Source: Malania oleifera
Taxonomy: Eukaryota > Streptophyta > Magnoliopsida > Santalales > Ximeniaceae
DNA length: 64,000 nucleotides
Assembly: GCF_029873635.1 (NCBI RefSeq)
Contig: NC_080426.1
Location: forward strand, 55,814,093 to 55,878,092
Direction of reading: 5' to 3'
The first letter of the stretch is position 1. The number at the start of each line of letters is the position of its first letter. The notes beneath the pieces are model-generated. The model saw only the letters and a program-made list of their open reading frames with translations, was not told the origin of the DNA and searched no databases. The translations under genes and the position numbers were made by a program. Shown one piece after another: positions 1-12,640 of the stretch.

Positions 1-491
1 TGTCGACGAGAGCACTGTCATAAATTTTTGGGCTCTTGGTATTTTTTCGTTGATGAAAGAAAACTATTCATCGCCAAGTGGCCTTCATGCGTTCGTCGAC
101 GAGGCCATGTGGTTTGTCGACGATGCCTCTAAAAACTTATTCAACCTAGAACTAATGTAAATGTATCTTTCATGAAATGCATGAGTCTTAAGATCTGTTT
201 AGGGTATATTTGAGCTTTGAATTATATCATATGACATATGTAAATACATTCAATTCTAAATGCCCCCTCCCTTTGAAGATCTTGAACTTGAAGCTTGTTT
301 CTTCATCCTTTTATTCTTCTAGTTCCATGGATTAAGCGAAGTGATAAGTACTTTAGATTCCTCGTGGCTTCCTTATCAAGCTTACCGTTCGTGCATTCTA
401 AATTACAATCCTGTTCACAAACTCAATTGCACAGGTCAAATACTAAGTGATTTGTCATTATCAAAATAAGATTGGACTCATAGAGTCAACA
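1..491 (-). mobile_element. LTR fragment of palindrome-array family P, 5' part
   Basis: Read on the minus strand, this is the first ~490 bp of an LTR. It begins TGTTGACTCTATGAGTCC at 491 and aligns over ~400 bp with the plus-strand solo LTR at 26852-29121, including the stretch ATTTTGATAATGACAAATCAC. It cuts a copia integrase exactly at 491/492. The far end (1-130) holds several TTCGTCGACGA-type palindromes, the start of the U3 array; the rest of the LTR lies outside the window. Whether it is a solo LTR or part of a full element cannot be seen. Confidence 0.75.
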
Positions 492-1343
492 GATTGGATA
501 GAGGAGGTGAATATCACTTGCCCGCCTATTGTAAATCAATAGGCGTGATACATGAAACTTCTGCAGCATATACTCCAGAACAAAACAGAGTGGCAGAAAG
601 GAAAAACCGAACATTGGTTGAAATGGTCAATGCCATGATGTCAAATTCAAGACCAAGTAGTGGTTATTGGGGTGAAGCCTTACTAACTGCTTGTCATATA
701 TTAAACATAGTTCCTTTTAAGAGGACTAAGACTTCTCCATATGAGTTATGGAAGAAAAGAAAGCCTAATTTAAAATATCTTAAGATTTGGGGTAGTAGAG
801 CAATTGTAAGGCTTCCTGAACCTAAGATATGGAAATTAGGTGCGCGAGAAATATAATGTGTATTCCTTGGCTATGTTGAATATAGAAAAGCTTACAGATT
901 CTTGGTAATTGAACCAAATGATTCTATAGGAGTTAATTCAGTGATAGAATCTAGAGATGCAGAATTCTATGCAAATAAGTTCACTTCCATACAAATGTTT
1001 AGTGATCAAAATAAATCAGTGGAGAATTTGAAACCACTTCATACTAGTAGTGAACCTTCTGAACCTAGTGAACCTAGGAGGAGTAAGAGGAGGAGAACAA
1101 CAAAGTCTTTTGGACCAGACTTCATAATCTACCTAGTAGAAGGTACTAGAGAATCACACTCTAGACAAACTATAACTTCACCAAGTGTGGAATCAGATCC
1201 TCTTACTTATGGAGAGGCAATGAAGTCTCAAGATTCTACATTAGAAGCTATAAACAATAAAATGGATTCTATCATGGGAAATAAAACTTGGGAATTGGCC
1301 GATTTACCTCCTAGTTCAAAACCAATAGGTTGTAAATGGATCT
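492..1343 (+). pseudogene. Ty1/copia pol remnant: integrase C-terminal part to RT start
   Basis: This encodes the second half of a copia integrase. It starts in the conserved DRGGEY motif and continues through HETSAAYTPEQN and VAERKNRTL, with the integrase catalytic glutamate, then the KTSPYELW and KIWGSRA region and a linker rich in Ser, Glu and Arg, ending at the RT start motif IGCKW. There is one in-frame stop (TAA at 854-856) and no frameshift. Upstream gag, protease and the first integrase half are lost to the LTR ending at 491. It joins in frame to 3292 once the solo LTR at 1344-3286 and one target copy are ignored. Codons after 1343 that read as an extension belong to the LTR, not the gene. 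Function in life: integration and reverse transcription of a retroelement. It is clearly dead. Confidence 0.9.
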
Positions 1344-3286
1344 TGAAAAGTAAGATGTATTTCCAAGAGGGGGGTGAATTGAGATTTTAAAATTTCTTTT
1401 TACCTTATTTAATTAATTCTTTTTAAGTTCAACAACCACACATACAAAGTTGATTTACAATCACAAGTTCAACGGAAAATTAATTTAGTTAAAACCTTTA
1501 TGAATGAATATACCAATTTGAATGTCCCTTACAACAATTTTAATTTAATCCAACCAAGATAACCAAAAACAAGATTCACAATAAGGAACAATTCTGGAAA
1601 TTCTTCTAAGATTTAGCAATTGAGTAACTCAAAGTAGAGTTTAAGTATGTAGCTAATAAATATACCTGTTTTTATAAATTTGATTTCTCAATATGAAACA
1701 CAATTGAAATTTCCAACACTCTTCCAAAACTCAGAATTTAAATAAACTTTCAATTAATGAGTCTTAAGTGTTAATCTATCAACGTACTCCCTTATGGTTT
1801 CTGCAATAAGTATTGACAACCAACGTACCCCCTTTTTGGTTTCCGCAATCCCAAAGTCAAATTAATTTTCAGTTTATTTAATATCCAATCCACGTAGTTT
1901 ATTTGAACAGAAAATTAAAATCCAACCATGCTGTTTATATTAGCAGAAAATTAAATGAGAGTAGGGAAGAGAGTGACACCCCGAGTTTTACGAGGTTCGG
2001 CTATACCCGCCTATGTCCTTGCCTTAGGCAACACACCTAAGGATTCCACTATACCACTCCTTTATGGGTAGGAGCAACCTTACAAACTCCTTTACGAGCA
2101 TCAGCAACCTTACAATATCTCCTTCAATAGGCTAGAGTTTGCCTCTCCAAACAATACCGCACGCTTGGTTCAACAAAGATTCAAAGACCTGAACCGTCTA
2201 CAAAAATAAGAACAAATTTGGTGTACAAAGACACTCTCAACAAGAGCTGATTAGTACAACAATAAAGCATAACTATATACTTCAATTCAAAATAATAATA
2301 GAAAGAATTTGAAGCCTTAGAAGTATATCACCATGAGCTTTCTTTCTTGATTGAAAGAATTCAAAATATGTTGTTTCACAGCAAAACTCAGTAGGGAACT
2401 TTAGAGAGTTTGAGAGCAAGAGAGCTTTGAGAGTTTTGAGAGTAAGAGAGCTTTGATTGCTGTGTATTACTTGGTGTGTTGAATTCTTAGCCTTAGGAGG
2501 TATTTATAGATGTTTAGAAAGGAGTATTTCATGTTCCCCATGTGACTTGGAGTGTTTCCCAAGTTCACATAATGTTTAGAATTCAAAAAATCAATTTTGG
2601 AAACTTCCCGTTATTTTTAAAATTTGAATTCTCGAAGAGTCAGTTGATTAGATACGAGAAGTCAGTAGCCTGGATCATTAAAACACTGAGAATTTCAAAG
2701 TCCGTAAGAAGTTTGTCAACTGGGTCGTTACAAGTCAATCGCCTGGGTCCTCTCAGGTTCTCTTAAAATCATTATGTTTATTTGTCAGTCGCCTAGATCA
2801 ACATTGTCAGGCGCTTGGACAGACCAAAAAGCTGAATTTTCATTTTGCAAATTCTTTTTGCTCTTTTACTTTCCCCAAAATAATTTAAGACTTTCGAAAA
2901 ATATTTTCCGGGGTTTTTCAAAATATGTTCTCTAAGTTAATGAGTTTCTTAAAAATCTTCAAATCTAACCATATCATCATTTGAATGAAGTACTTACATA
3001 GAGACTCTCTTAAGACTTTAAACATATTCTAAGCTTTGAGTCTTCATGCTTGTCATTTGCTTATTCCATCTTACCTTTGAGCTTCAATTCTCTAAGCTTT
3101 CATCATGTCATCTTTGGAATTTATGCTTTCATGCCCCTTAAACTTTTATTCCATTTTGTAGTCTTGTAATGAGCTTCATGATTAAAGACCTAATTTCTGA
3201 AGTATCATCATTTTCACTAAAACATTTTAAATTACCTTTGATTTTTTATCATCAAAATAAGATTAGTAAGCCATGTTAGGCCAATA
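1344..3286 (-). mobile_element. Solo LTR of family P inserted in a copia RT gene
   Basis: The LTR runs from TGAAAAGTAAGATGTATTTCC (its 3' end read on plus) to ...TTAGGCCAATA (its 5' end), 1943 bp. A perfect 5-bp target duplication GATCT flanks it at 1339-1343 and 3287-3291. Removing LTR plus one GATCT restores the copia reading frame exactly, which confirms both borders. The terminal block with TTCCAAGAGGGGGGTGAATTG is shared with the other family P LTRs. Its U3 carries palindromes of the GTCAGTCGCCTGGAC type at about 2636-2822. No internal region remains, so this is a product of LTR-LTR recombination. Confidence 0.92.
2636..2822 (-). repeat. U3 array of CAGTCGCCTGG-type dyads
   Basis: About six imperfect units share GTCAGTCGCCTGGAC or its inverse (TCAGTTGATTAGAT, GTCAGTAGCCTGGATC, GTCAACTGGGTC, GTCAATCGCCTGGGTC, GTCAGTCGCCTAGATC, GTCAGGCGCTTGGAC). 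Spacing is roughly 20-45 bp. They sit upstream, in LTR sense, of the solo LTR's transcription start region, the same place as the arrays in the other family P copies. Confidence 0.6.
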
Positions 3287-4427
3287 GATCTTCAAAGAGA
3301 AAATGAAGATGGATGGAACAATTGACAAATTCAAAGTAAGGTTAGTAGCTAAAGGCTGTACACAAAAGGAAGGCATAGACTATTTTGATATTTATGCTCC
3401 AGTTGCTAGGATTGCAACTATAAGAGTCTTGCTTGCCTTAGCTCCCATCTACAAGTTCGAAATCGATCAAATGGATGTAAAAACTGCATTCTTGAATGAA
3501 GAATTGGATGAAGAAATTTACATGGAACAACTTGAAGACTTTATTATGCCTTGAAATGAATCAAAAGTATGTAAGTTGGTTAAATCTCTTTATGGACTTA
3601 AACAAGCCCCAAAACAGTGGCATGAAAAATTTGACCAACTTATTCTTTCTAATGGATTTAGAATACATGAATCTGATAAATGTGTATATAGTAAGTTCAA
3701 TAGAAATAAAGGTGTAATTATTTGCTTATATGTTGATGATATGTTAATTTTTGGTACCGATATTGAAAGTGCTAAGAAACCGTTGTCATCTAATTTTGAT
3801 ATGAAAGATATGGGTAATGCATATGTGATTCTTGGTATTAGAATAATTAGAAACAATGATAAATTGATTCTCATCCAATCACACTATATTGAAAAGATAC
3901 TGAAAAAGTTTATTCACTATGATTGTAAATCTGTTAGCACACCTTTTGTTGCAAATTTGAAATTATATCCTAACACTGATAGAGCAGTAAATCATTTATA
4001 ATATGCTAGAGTTATTAGTTGTTTGATGTATGCTATGACTTCTAATAGACCTAATATTGCATTTTGTGTAGGTAAACTTAGTAGATATACTAGTATTAAT
4101 CCTAGTGATATTCATTGGCATGCTATATATAGAGTGTTAAATTATTTGAAAAATACTATGGATTATAGCATACATTATAAAGGATATAATATTGTTTTAG
4201 AAAGATTCATGGATGCCATTTGGATCACAAATCGTAATGATCATACATCAACCAGTGGGTGGATATTCATCCTTGGTGGAGGAGCTATCTCCTGGGGTTC
4301 AAAAAGGCAAAGCCTTATAACAGATTCCACTATGGCATCAGAATTTGTGGTTTTAGCTTCTTGTAGCAAAGAGTCAGAATGGCTTAGGAATTTGCTATTA
4401 GAAATTCTAGTTTGGCCAAAGCCTATG
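3287..4427 (+). pseudogene. Ty1/copia pol remnant: reverse transcriptase and RNase H
   Basis: Continuation of the copia ORF split by the solo LTR. Motifs in order: KFKVRLVAKGCTQKEGIDY, QMDVKTAFLN, KSLYGLKQAPKQW, the RT catalytic box LYVDDMLIFGTD (about 3727-3762), FDMKDMG, then SNRPNIAF and GKLSRYT. The RNase H part follows with TSGWIFILGGGAISW, TDSTMASEFV and SEWLRNLLLE. Two in-frame stops (TGA at 3552-3554, TAA at 3999-4001) interrupt it, but the frame is constant throughout. The end, with the remaining RNase H, 3' UTR and LTR, is cut at 4427 by the gypsy LTR. With only three stops in about 660 codons it is the best-preserved copia pol in the window. Confidence 0.92.
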
Positions 4428-6248
4428 TGTAATGGCCCGAAATTTCTGCTATATTTTTTTTTTCACAAAATAATAATAATAGAACTCTGATACCATAAAA
4501 AATAATCAAAGTCAACCCAGACCCAAAGAGGTACGAGGGATCAACCTGTTTATACATACATGACAACTATGCAGCGGAAACAACAATATTCTTAACCTTA
4601 TATACAATACTAGAGTTTTACTATAACCAAAATACACATATACATCCCAAAAATCCTTCCTGGTTTCAACCCAACTACTTACCCTTCAGCTAGGGTAGCA
4701 CTAACAGCCTCCTTTATCTCGAACTCGCTCCACTCGTCTGTCTGGGTTTCCTGAAATGTTTGTATTGTTGGGGTGAGAAACTTCTCAATAAAGGAGATAG
4801 ACTAATATCAGTGTGGAAACATGAGTATTATTGTGTTACATACATATACTGTTCGTAATAAATTGCATCTGATAAGTGAGGAAAATCTGTACATAGTTTA
4901 ACTGCATTTGACAAATCTGGTAAAACTGTTCTGTATAAATCTGAATAAATCATAAATCAACATAACATACTGTATCATACTAAATTTCTTTATACTTATA
5001 AATCATCTGCTATACATCTATATATTACTAATTTTATACCCTGGACGCATGATCGGGTTGTGCGGCCTGAGGACTGGACTTAACCATGGCAGGCCTACTA
5101 GGATAAGTCAATCATAACATAACTACACACGATTGCTTACCCAATCTGGTCCACCCATCCTACTTGCCACAATACTTCTTGGGTCGGCACACAGTGGGTA
5201 TCCTACTCGCCGCAACACTTCGGAGCTAATCGGCCTCCGACCCAACACTTTTTGAATAGTGTGGTTGCACTGTCAACTAAACATCCAACCTGGTTCACCC
5301 ATCCTACTCGCTGCAACACTTCTCAGGTTGGTACACAGTGATTACACTGTCTGATTTGGCTAGCTAGCTACGGTACCTTGCTCATAACATACTTAGTCCA
5401 TCAGGATTCTGATATCATATATTATATTTCACAAATAACTGTAATAATATTGTTTCATGATTCTGTGTAAAATCTGTCATAATAATAATAATATTTATAA
5501 ATATATGTTATAAATATATCTAGTCACGACATCTAGGCTGGTTGAAATATCATGTCATCTGCGTCGGCTGAATTATCACGGCATCTGCACCGACTGAATA
5601 TAATATACTAAAAATATAATTTATGTACTGTTTATAGTTATTCTAAAAATTATTGTCAATTCATGCATGTACTATGAATTCATAAAATATTCTGACATAC
5701 CATTATTTACAGTAGAATTTATACTCATGCCACACACAAGTGAGTACTACTCTGTAATATATTATCTAATATGGGAAAACAAATTTTGCTGACAAAATAA
5801 TTTTAAATATGTTTTCAAAGTTTCCTCAATTCAACATCAGTATTCCCAAAAACTATACTAAATCATATATAAATTTCTGAATCAAATACTATATATTCAA
5901 CAATTAATTTTCTGAAAATACCTGACTTAATCTATCCCCTTACCTGATTCCTGAAGATAAGCCCGCAGAGACCCTAATCCGCGCCTGCAGCGTACAAGCA
6001 AAAACCCTTGTATTCATAAACCCCAAACCAATCAGCTTAAGCCCGGAATGCATAACAACCGAACATTACTAAGTCCTTTTAACTCAAATAACTTATTAAA
6101 CTTAAAAACATCTCCCTTACCGTAGTTTTAGAGTGGTGCTTAGGATCCGCAAAATATAACTCTACTCCGGTCAACTTGACGAGGATCACCGCTAGGCCTT
6201 AGATACAGAGTTTGATAGTCAATGGGGTGAGTTTAGAGTGAGAAAATG

Positions 6249-6287
<39 letters not shown>

Positions 6288-6595
6288 TTTGTCATTGAGA
6301 GAGAGAAAAAGAGAGCTTTTAAAATTTACCAAGAAAATTTAACATGCATCTATATATAGTGTTCTGTCCCTGGCAAAAATCGTCGATGATTTTCATGGGC
6401 TCTTAGAAAACCATCGACGGTTTGGTCTTTAACTAAACCAATTTTTACCGTTTACCCTTAACCCAACTGCGGTAATAACAAAACTGTCGACGATTTTTCT
6501 GCACCCCACCAAACCGTCGACGGTTTGGTCCACACCAAACTAAAAATCCCCTTTTCCTTAATTTCCTTATTCTTATTATTTTCTAGGTCACTACA
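4428..6595 (-). mobile_element. 3' LTR of a minus-strand Ty3/gypsy element
   Basis: The LTR starts (plus) with TGTAATGGCCCG and ends with GGTCACTACA at 6595, next to the minus-strand polypurine tract. That gives 2168 bp with inverted ends TGTARTG/CRYTACA. It contains a GA microsatellite (about 6252-6284) and, at 6375-6530, four palindromes of the AAACCGTCGACGGTTT type in what would be U3. It interrupts a copia RNase H gene at 4427. The 5' LTR of this element is not present: the interior is truncated near 9.4 kb. Confidence 0.8.
6375..6530 (-). repeat. U3 array of AAACCGTCGACGGTTT-type palindromes
   Basis: Four units at about 6376-6393, 6405-6424, 6483-6500 and 6511-6530: AAATCGTCGATGATTTT, AACCATCGACGGTTTGG, AACTGTCGACGATTTTT and AAACCGTCGACGGTTTGG. 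Each has a GTCGAC or ATCGAC/TCGATG core with symmetric A/T arms, and mismatches are mainly C-to-T or G-to-A at CpG. The array lies in the U3 part of the gypsy LTR. Confidence 0.75.
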
Positions 6596-6612
6596 TTCTC
6601 TCCTCCTTATAA
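6596..6612 (-). promoter_or_regulatory. Polypurine tract of the minus-strand gypsy element
   Basis: On the minus strand this reads TTATAAGGAGGAGAGAA, immediately before the LTR start TGTAGTGACC. This is the classic position for plus-strand priming in a gypsy element, and it fixes the inner LTR border at 6595. The same AAGGAGGAGAGAATGTA pattern recurs at 36659-36677 in another gypsy relic. Confidence 0.8.
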
Positions 6613-6619
6613 AATTGCT

Positions 6620-7960
6620 TCCTCAAAATTTGCTATCTATTCCATTTTCCAATCTTAAGGAAAAACATCGCAATTTTATTAATTACCCTCACTTATGGTG
6701 GAGGAATACCGTGGTTACATTTACGGTTCTAGGAGATTACAATAACTAAATAAAACTCTCCCAAAATCATTAAAATAGAAAACTATTACATACAATTGAT
6801 TAACCTGCACAAAAATCTACTTACTTACATAATTCCTTACCTAAATCCTTACCTTTCTTTGGCTAATGCTGGATCCCACTAAATAAATGTGGGTACTTCT
6901 GGTGCATCTCCTCCTCCAACTCCTATGAGGCTTTCTCCATTGCATGGTTCCTCCAGAATACTTTCACCAGTGGAATTTTTTTGGTACGTAATTCCTACTC
7001 TTTATAATCTAAGACCTGAACTGGTATTTCTTCATAAAATAGGATCTCACCAATCTCCAGTGCTTCATAACTTGTTATGTGAAACGGATCTGGGATGTAT
7101 TTCTTCAACATGGACACTTGAAATACATCGTGGATTCTGGATAGTGCTAGGAGTAACGCTAACCTGTAAGCTACTAGGCCAACTCTTTCCAATATTTCAA
7201 ACGGCCCAATATACCTAGGGCTAAGCTTACCCTTCTTCCCAAATCTCATTACTCCTTTCATTGGCACGATTTTCAAGAACATATTATCACCTTCATCAAA
7301 TTCCAGCGCTCGTCGATGGATGTCTGCATAACTTTTTTGTCGGCTCTGAGCTGTTTTAATTCTTTTTTGAATAAACTTGATTTTCTCAGAAGCCCACTAT
7401 ACCATCTTTGACCCCAATATCTGTTTTTCTCCAATTTCATCCCAATATAATGAAGATTGACACCTCCGTCCATACAATGCCTCGTACGGGGCCATCCCGA
7501 TACTGGCTTGGTAGCTGTTGTCGTAAGTAAACTCTACCAATGGCGGGTACTGGATCCATATACCTCCAAAATCTTGCACACAGGCATGCAACATATCTTC
7601 CAATATCTGAATAGTCCTCTCAGTCTGTCCATCGGTCCGAGGATGAAAAGCCATGCTAAAAGCCAACTGAGATCCCAAAGCTCTCTGTAAGCTTTTCCAG
7701 AACTGAGACGTGAAACATAGATTCCGGTCAGAAACGATGGATACAGGCGCTGCATATAGTCCAACTATTTCCTGTACATACAGCTCTGCAAATCTACCCA
7801 TGGAGTAGTTAACTCTGATGAGAAGAAAATGGGCAATCGTCGTCAATCTATCCATGACTACCCATATAGTATCCTATCCATGCGGTGCTTGCGGTAACCT
7901 CGATACAAAGTCCATAGAAATATGCTCCCACTTCCATTCGGGTATGAGAAGTGGTTGTAA
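6620..7960 (-). pseudogene. Ty3/gypsy integrase and pol C-terminus, broken
   Basis: Read on minus from about 7960. The segment opens with [14 protein letters not shown] and a stop, then MDRLTTIAHFL, IVSDRNLCFTSQFW and the integrase core AFHPRTDGQTERTIQ, followed by PYEALYGRRC. A frameshift near 7400 leads into another frame, which carries FLKIVPMKGVMRFGKKGKL, the GPY/F-like motif LSPRYIGPFEI, SRIHDVFQVSMLKKYIPDP and PVQVLDYKE. The order is that of a plant gypsy pol of the chromovirus type; I see no clear chromodomain. At least one stop and one frameshift make it non-functional. It belongs to the element whose 3' LTR is at 4428-6595. Confidence 0.85.
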
Positions 7961-9380
7961 TGGCCCCACCGGTCTTTGATGCTCATCCTTCACCTGTTAG
8001 CATGTCAAACACTGCTCTACGTATTCAACAATTTCTCTTTTCATATTGCTCCACCAGAAGGATAACAACAAATCCCTGTACATTTTTGTACGAAACCTTA
8101 AAACCCCATCATCCGAGATATTAAATTCTATCCCCACTCCACCCTGCACTTATTCTATAATCTTTACTAGCTTTAATTTTTTTTTTTAGATTTTGGTTGA
8201 ATAACTAGATTAGCAATAAATGCTTGGGGATTTCTTCTACCAAATTTACACCAAACTTTCCTAAATCCATTCTAATATGGTGTCGATCTATTATTACTGA
8301 TACTGATGTACTCCTTGACTTCCAACTCCATACATCGGCTACCACATTAGCTTTTCCTAGGTGGTAACTGATGGTACAATCATAATTCTTTATTAATTCA
8401 ACTCATCTCCCTTGTCTCATATTCAGCTCCTACTGCGAGAAGAAGCACTTAAGGTTTTTGTGGTCTGTAAAAATCTCATATTTACCATCATACAATTAGT
8501 GCCTTTAAATTCAACATATATACCATTGCCGCCAATTTCAAAACATCTATGGAATAACTATTCTCGTACTCCTTGAATAGCCAAAATGCTTATGCCACAA
8601 CCTTCTAATATTGCATCAAAACACATCTAAGCCCCTTTGCAATCCGCATCACTGTAATTCAAAAAATTGTTTTCCCCTATAAGAATTGTTAGGATTGGCG
8701 CAGTGATGAATCACTGCTTTAACTCCTAGAAATTTTGTTCACATTCATCTGTCTATTCATACTTCACATTTTTCCTCGTCAACTTATCAGAGAACCTAAT
8801 AACTTAGAAAACCCTTCCATAATTTGACCACAATACCCTATCAAACCCAAGAATCTTCTAATCTCATGAATGTTCTTCAGTTTTTTCCAATCCATTACTG
8901 CCTCTATCAACTTTGGTTAACTGAATATTCTCTTGTCTTAACCTTCACCTGATGGTACCCTATTCGAAATTTGTCTTGCGTTCTCGAAGTTGGTTAAACC
9001 AGTCATCTATACATAGTAGTGGGTACTTGTTCTTAACTGTCGCCTTACTTATTTCTCGATAATTAGTATACGTCCCCAACAATCCGTCTTTCTTTTAACA
9101 AGAAAAACTAGTGCTCCCCATGGTGACACACTGGGTCAGATAAATTCTTTATGCATTGATTCCCATAACTTATCCTTCAAATCTTCCTCATTTTATTGGA
9201 GTCTTAAAGATTGGTGCCAGGATATCATTCAACTTTAATTTCTCATCCTAGCACTTCCTTCCCTGAGGTCATGTACCTTAGGCATCTCTCCAAAGGCAGC
9301 CTCCTTACCTAATTAACTAGCAACATCTGTTGCAGGGCGTGCACGCACGACCCAACAAATCTATGCTTCTGCCCCCCGCC
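7961..9380 (-). pseudogene. Ty3/gypsy reverse transcriptase/RNase H ruins
   Basis: Translating minus in short, frame-hopping pieces gives fragments typical of gypsy RT near 8890-9130: a GAPVFLVKRK-like motif, a KNKYPLLCIDD-like stretch, and YHQVKVK-like residues. Many stops and small indels break it. RNase H and linker sequence lie between 7961 and about 8890 but are too degraded for me to place domain borders. The sequence becomes unrelated near 9400, where the next element begins. Confidence 0.6.
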
Positions 9381-9429
9381 CCCAGAGGTTTGAACACTAC
9401 CTCTTTCCTATGACAATCATTACTAGTGA

Positions 9430-11243
9430 CTCACTCAAAAAATGAGCAGCTCGGAAGCTATCCCAAATATAGGAATTCTGTCGTATAATATTTAACCCAA
9501 AGGTCAGATCGTCTCCTTAGGGAATGTAGTTTAATTCTAAATTTTACGTAATTCCAATCGAAAAATAAGAAACAAAAAGGCATTGAACACAGTTCAGATT
9601 AGAGTTCTTTGGTTGTTTGAGATTCTTTTTGATAAATTAAACGAACATGCAATTTAAGTTATAATCCTAACACACACTAAATGCAATAACGAAACATGGA
9701 AATCTTATGTTTAATAGTCAAGCAAGAACTGAAAAATGCATTGAATTTTAGGAAAAAAAAAAATAAAGGCGATAGCTTTAAACACAAACTTAAATACGCA
9801 ATTAAAAACTTAAACGAACACAAACTCAAACAAGGAAAAACAAATTTTTGCAATCAAGAATTTAACCAAAATTAGAACTTTAACAACTAAATAATAAAAG
9901 AAACACGATAAAAATTCCACTCTAATTAAACTGAAGTTAAAATAAATGAATTCAACAAAATTAAATCCTAAAGAAGAATTTTTTTTTTTGTAATTTATTT
10001 ATTTTATTTTATTTTTCAAGAAACTAAACCGAACTTTAATCAACAAAGGACAATAATTCATGCAAAATTAAATCCCCAATGAAGTTTAATTCTACTAACA
10101 ATAAAAAGAGGAAGAAGGTAAATACTTTAATAATAATGCTCAAACAAGATGCAAAAATTAAAACATTGAGTGAATCTCCACTGAAAATTAACAATACTAA
10201 ATTAACTAATTAAAAGAGAGAATAAAGAGAGAAAAAGAGAAAGAGAGGGCAAGTTGTCCCTTGAGTGTTGAAGCAGCAACAGGTAACTTCGTGGGGCAGC
10301 AGGTGGCCGTGTGGAGCTCGGGTTGGTTGATGCAGCAGTAACAAAAGAGCCTTCGGGTCTCTCTTCAGCAGTAGGAAACAGAGGAAAAAGCAGTAGTAGA
10401 ATAGGAGCTCTCGGGCTTGTGAGGAAACAACAGCAAGGGACCTCTCAGGTTCATCAGGCAGCAGGAAGGTAGGGCTTCTGTTGTTGGTTCACAGTAGCAG
10501 CACAGGTAAAGGAGGCTCGGCTGGCTTGGGACAGCAGCAAGGGAACAAGAGGATGATGGAGGGAAGGGGGAGAGTGAGAGTGGAAGAACAGGGAAGAGAG
10601 GGAGTTAGAGAGGAGAAGTAAGAGTGAGGCCGAGAGAGTAGAGAGAAGGAAGAAGAGAAGAGGGAGTAGGGAGAGTGAAGCGAATTAAGAGTTGAAAGGA
10701 AAAAGGGGGGCTCAGGTGCTGCTGTGAAAAAAAATATATATATAAGGGGGAGAGGGAGAGGCAGGCCTACCTAGTGCCACACGAGGGGGAGTCCAGACCC
10801 GGTTGCATCGTCAGGTCAAATGAACCCCAAATTTTTTTTTTCTTTTTTTTTTTTCTTTCCTTGGCTTGTTTCTTCCATTTAACGTTTCTTTGTTTCCCAA
10901 AGAATAAGCCTAGTTTTGACCCTCTTGGAGCCTGTATCTCTCAAAACTTAAAACAAAAAAGCTTTAGATAATTTTCTCAACTTTTCACAACATTTTGAAT
11001 AGTCTTGATCGGAGCTCGGAAGAGAAAATTATGCATAGATCACGAATTAGCGTCACTTTTAGCTTTTGACAATTACTCTACGCTAAAAAATGGCAAAAAG
11101 TCATAAATTACTCAATGAAATCCAAATATTATGAATGGTACACAATGTTAAAATATTTAGAGTAATTAGGTATTTAATTAAAAATATAAGCCTCAATGCA
11201 TGAATTAAAATACCTAATTATGCAATTTAAGCGCATAATCACA
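9430..11243 (-). mobile_element. 3' LTR of an Athila-like gypsy relic (outer border approximate)
   Basis: The inner border is clear: plus-strand ...GCGCATAATCACA ends at 11243, so the minus LTR begins TGTGATTATGCGC, a start often seen in Athila-type LTRs. A minus polypurine tract (GTTAGTTGAGGGG) abuts it at 11244-11256. The outer border near 9430 is a guess. The LTR is purine-rich at 10200-10720 and contains A/T runs. The block at 9460-9530, with CAGATCGTCTCCTTAGGGA, resembles conserved LTR sequence of plant gypsy elements, but this is from memory. Confidence 0.6.
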
Positions 11244-12640
11244 CCCCTCAACTAACGTTTTTCTAGTCTCTAGCAAATAACGTGAATGAATTCTAGGGTG
11301 GCACCCAAAAATTCTAACTCCAACAAACATGGCATGACTGCACATGTGACACAACTATACCATTTCACATACAGGAATATAACTGAATTTCACACAAGCT
11401 CATCATATACAATGCACACAACTCCAAAGTAAGTCATTCGTGGAAGTTTCATCATTATATAACAATTAAGAACAATATACTCACATGAAGTTAATCAGTA
11501 GTACAATTCATCATTAATGTAGTTATATAAATTCGAGTACAAATAGGTGAAGTCTCGAGGTACGTGTAATATGTATGACTTGTTACACCCAGGATACTAG
11601 TGGACACCTATAGAGTGGTCGTTTTGACTCGATCTAACTGGTATACCCTAAAAAATACTCAAAAAGAATGGATTCGCTTGTCATATTTGAGGAGGAGTGT
11701 CGCGATCAAACATCCCACATATTGCAAGGAACAAACACTGAATGTATGGAGTGGACTAGTCTTAGAAGGATCTAACCTATTTGTCAGGTGTCGGGTCCTT
11801 CACCCTAACATCTTCTCACCTACTCGCCATATCCAACTAAGGTCACCCTAGATCAACTTATTCACAAACTTGGCGTGAATACATATGAGGCATTAAGCGG
11901 TTGAAGAGTCTTCATATGTGGAGAACATGTGTCATGTCCCTGACTCTTTGTGGTATTTATACAGAGCATGTATTAACCTTTCATTTCATGTGTATTTATA
12001 TTTTTCTTATTCTTTCTTCTGCTCATTCTTCAATTTCTATATTTTCATTGGCAATTAGGACAATCATTACACTTCTTTTATTGTCTTCATACCACCAATG
12101 GGAATTAAGCTCGAACAGTAGTCCATGAACTAAGTCTATCTTTAAGGGTGGCTCAGCCTTCACATCTTGAGTAGGCTGCAAGACCTAGGTTTCTATCTCC
12201 CCACTAGATGCCGCCTCTAGGTTAGCAAGTCAGAAACCATAGACTAGTGTACAAAGAATCATCCATAAGAAAAGAGGACTGAGTTTCGTGAATTTTGATT
12301 TGATGTTAACACTCGAAAGAACAGTAAATAGCTCAAGGATACCTCACAAGGTGTCATAGTCGCCACAAGTGTTCTCTCGGTGCTCATAAGGAACCCTAAG
12401 TACAATGAATCATGTGAATGTGTCTATTCGGCCTTATGAGATTCCATGTAAATACAAGAGTTTATATAGCCAAATTAACACGAGTGCACTACCAATCAAT
12501 TCTTCATGGCGTTACAAAGTCATATAAAGAGAGACTACACATAAATGACTCGAGTGTGTAATTCTTAGGTTATATGCAAGTATGTGAAGGGTATACATTA
12601 GTGTTAATCATAGTCTAATCATCCATATTCAATTTTTTTT
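11244..12640 (-). other. Non-coding interior of the Athila-like relic
   Basis: About 1.4 kb between the LTR-adjacent polypurine tract and the gag remnant. No credible coding motif is seen on either strand; short open frames here lack any family resemblance. In elements of this type the space would hold an env-like or untranslated 3' region, which is inference only. Confidence 0.4.

Noticed and set aside
1344-1390. Apparent C-terminal extension of the copia frame after ...CKWILKSKM
   Set aside because: These codons belong to the inserted solo LTR; the GATCT duplications show the true frame resumes at 3292.
4480-4496. ACTCTGATACCAT, which reads as a tRNA-Met primer site on minus
   Set aside because: It lies inside the gypsy 3' LTR (4428-6595), 50 bp from its outer end, with no LTR end next to it. 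A true site would sit just inside a 5' LTR.
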